A stretch of 5,710 nt of DNA, from the NCBI GenBank assembly GCA_947500965.1, contig CANMWW010000170.1:1-5710 (forward strand), written 5' to 3'. A model generated the notes under the pieces. It was not told the origin of the DNA. It made no database searches and worked only from the letters and a program-made list of their open reading frames with translations. Every line of letters starts with the position of its first letter. Position 1 is the stretch's first letter. This document shows, piece by piece, positions 5,705 through 5,710 of the stretch. Source of the stretch: Alphaproteobacteria bacterium. Lineage in GTDB: Bacteria; Pseudomonadota; Alphaproteobacteria; CACIAM-22H2. The position numbers and the translations under genes are program-made.

Positions 5705-5710
5705 CGACAG

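Noticed and set aside
1..5710. Mobile element, CRISPR array, toxin-antitoxin or defence system
   Set aside because: No transposase, integrase, spaced direct repeats or small paired genes were found; codon and base use are uniform across the window.

Overview
The window is a very GC-rich, densely coded piece of a bacterial chromosome or large replicon. It holds five protein genes in about 5.7 kb, with strong G/C bias at third codon positions and few A/T-rich signals. The base composition, G/C-rich hairpins without U tracts, and protein types (XylB-like SDR, beta-alanine:pyruvate-type aminotransferase, Tat-exported PotD-like binding protein) suggest an alphaproteobacterium. A betaproteobacterium cannot be excluded from sequence alone. 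No rRNA, tRNA, transposase, CRISPR array or phage gene was seen.

Layout. On the minus strand, 1-1101 is an alanine dehydrogenase gene (ald) whose last few codons lie beyond the left edge. A 56-bp divergent spacer with a G/C-rich dyad separates it from a plus-strand series: 1158-1931, an NAD-type short-chain dehydrogenase resembling Caulobacter D-xylose 1-dehydrogenase; 2038-3381, a class III omega-aminotransferase of the beta-alanine:pyruvate type; 3437-4357, an HMG-CoA-lyase-like enzyme; and 4538-5704, a Tat-exported periplasmic binding protein of the spermidine/putrescine (PotD/PotF) family. The gaps between the plus-strand genes are 106, 55 and 180 bp. Each contains at least one strong hairpin, and the 180-bp gap also has a plausible sigma70-type promoter.

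How the genes could work together (inference). The binding protein would deliver a cationic amine or omega-amino compound to an ABC importer encoded outside the window. The aminotransferase would move its amino group to pyruvate, giving alanine and a semialdehyde or keto acid. Alanine dehydrogenase would regenerate pyruvate and release ammonium and NADH. The SDR and the lyase would act on the carbon skeleton, the lyase giving acetyl-CoA or a related CoA ester plus a keto acid. The alanine/pyruvate part is well grounded in known chemistry; the substrate and the roles of the SDR and lyase are not fixed by this sequence.

Nothing here demonstrates a wholly new type of system. The most interesting point is the combination of genes, which may be an uncharacterised amine or amino-acid catabolic locus. 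The next points are the hairpins set close to gene starts, especially the 11-bp stem just before the lyase gene, which has no visible Shine-Dalgarno sequence.
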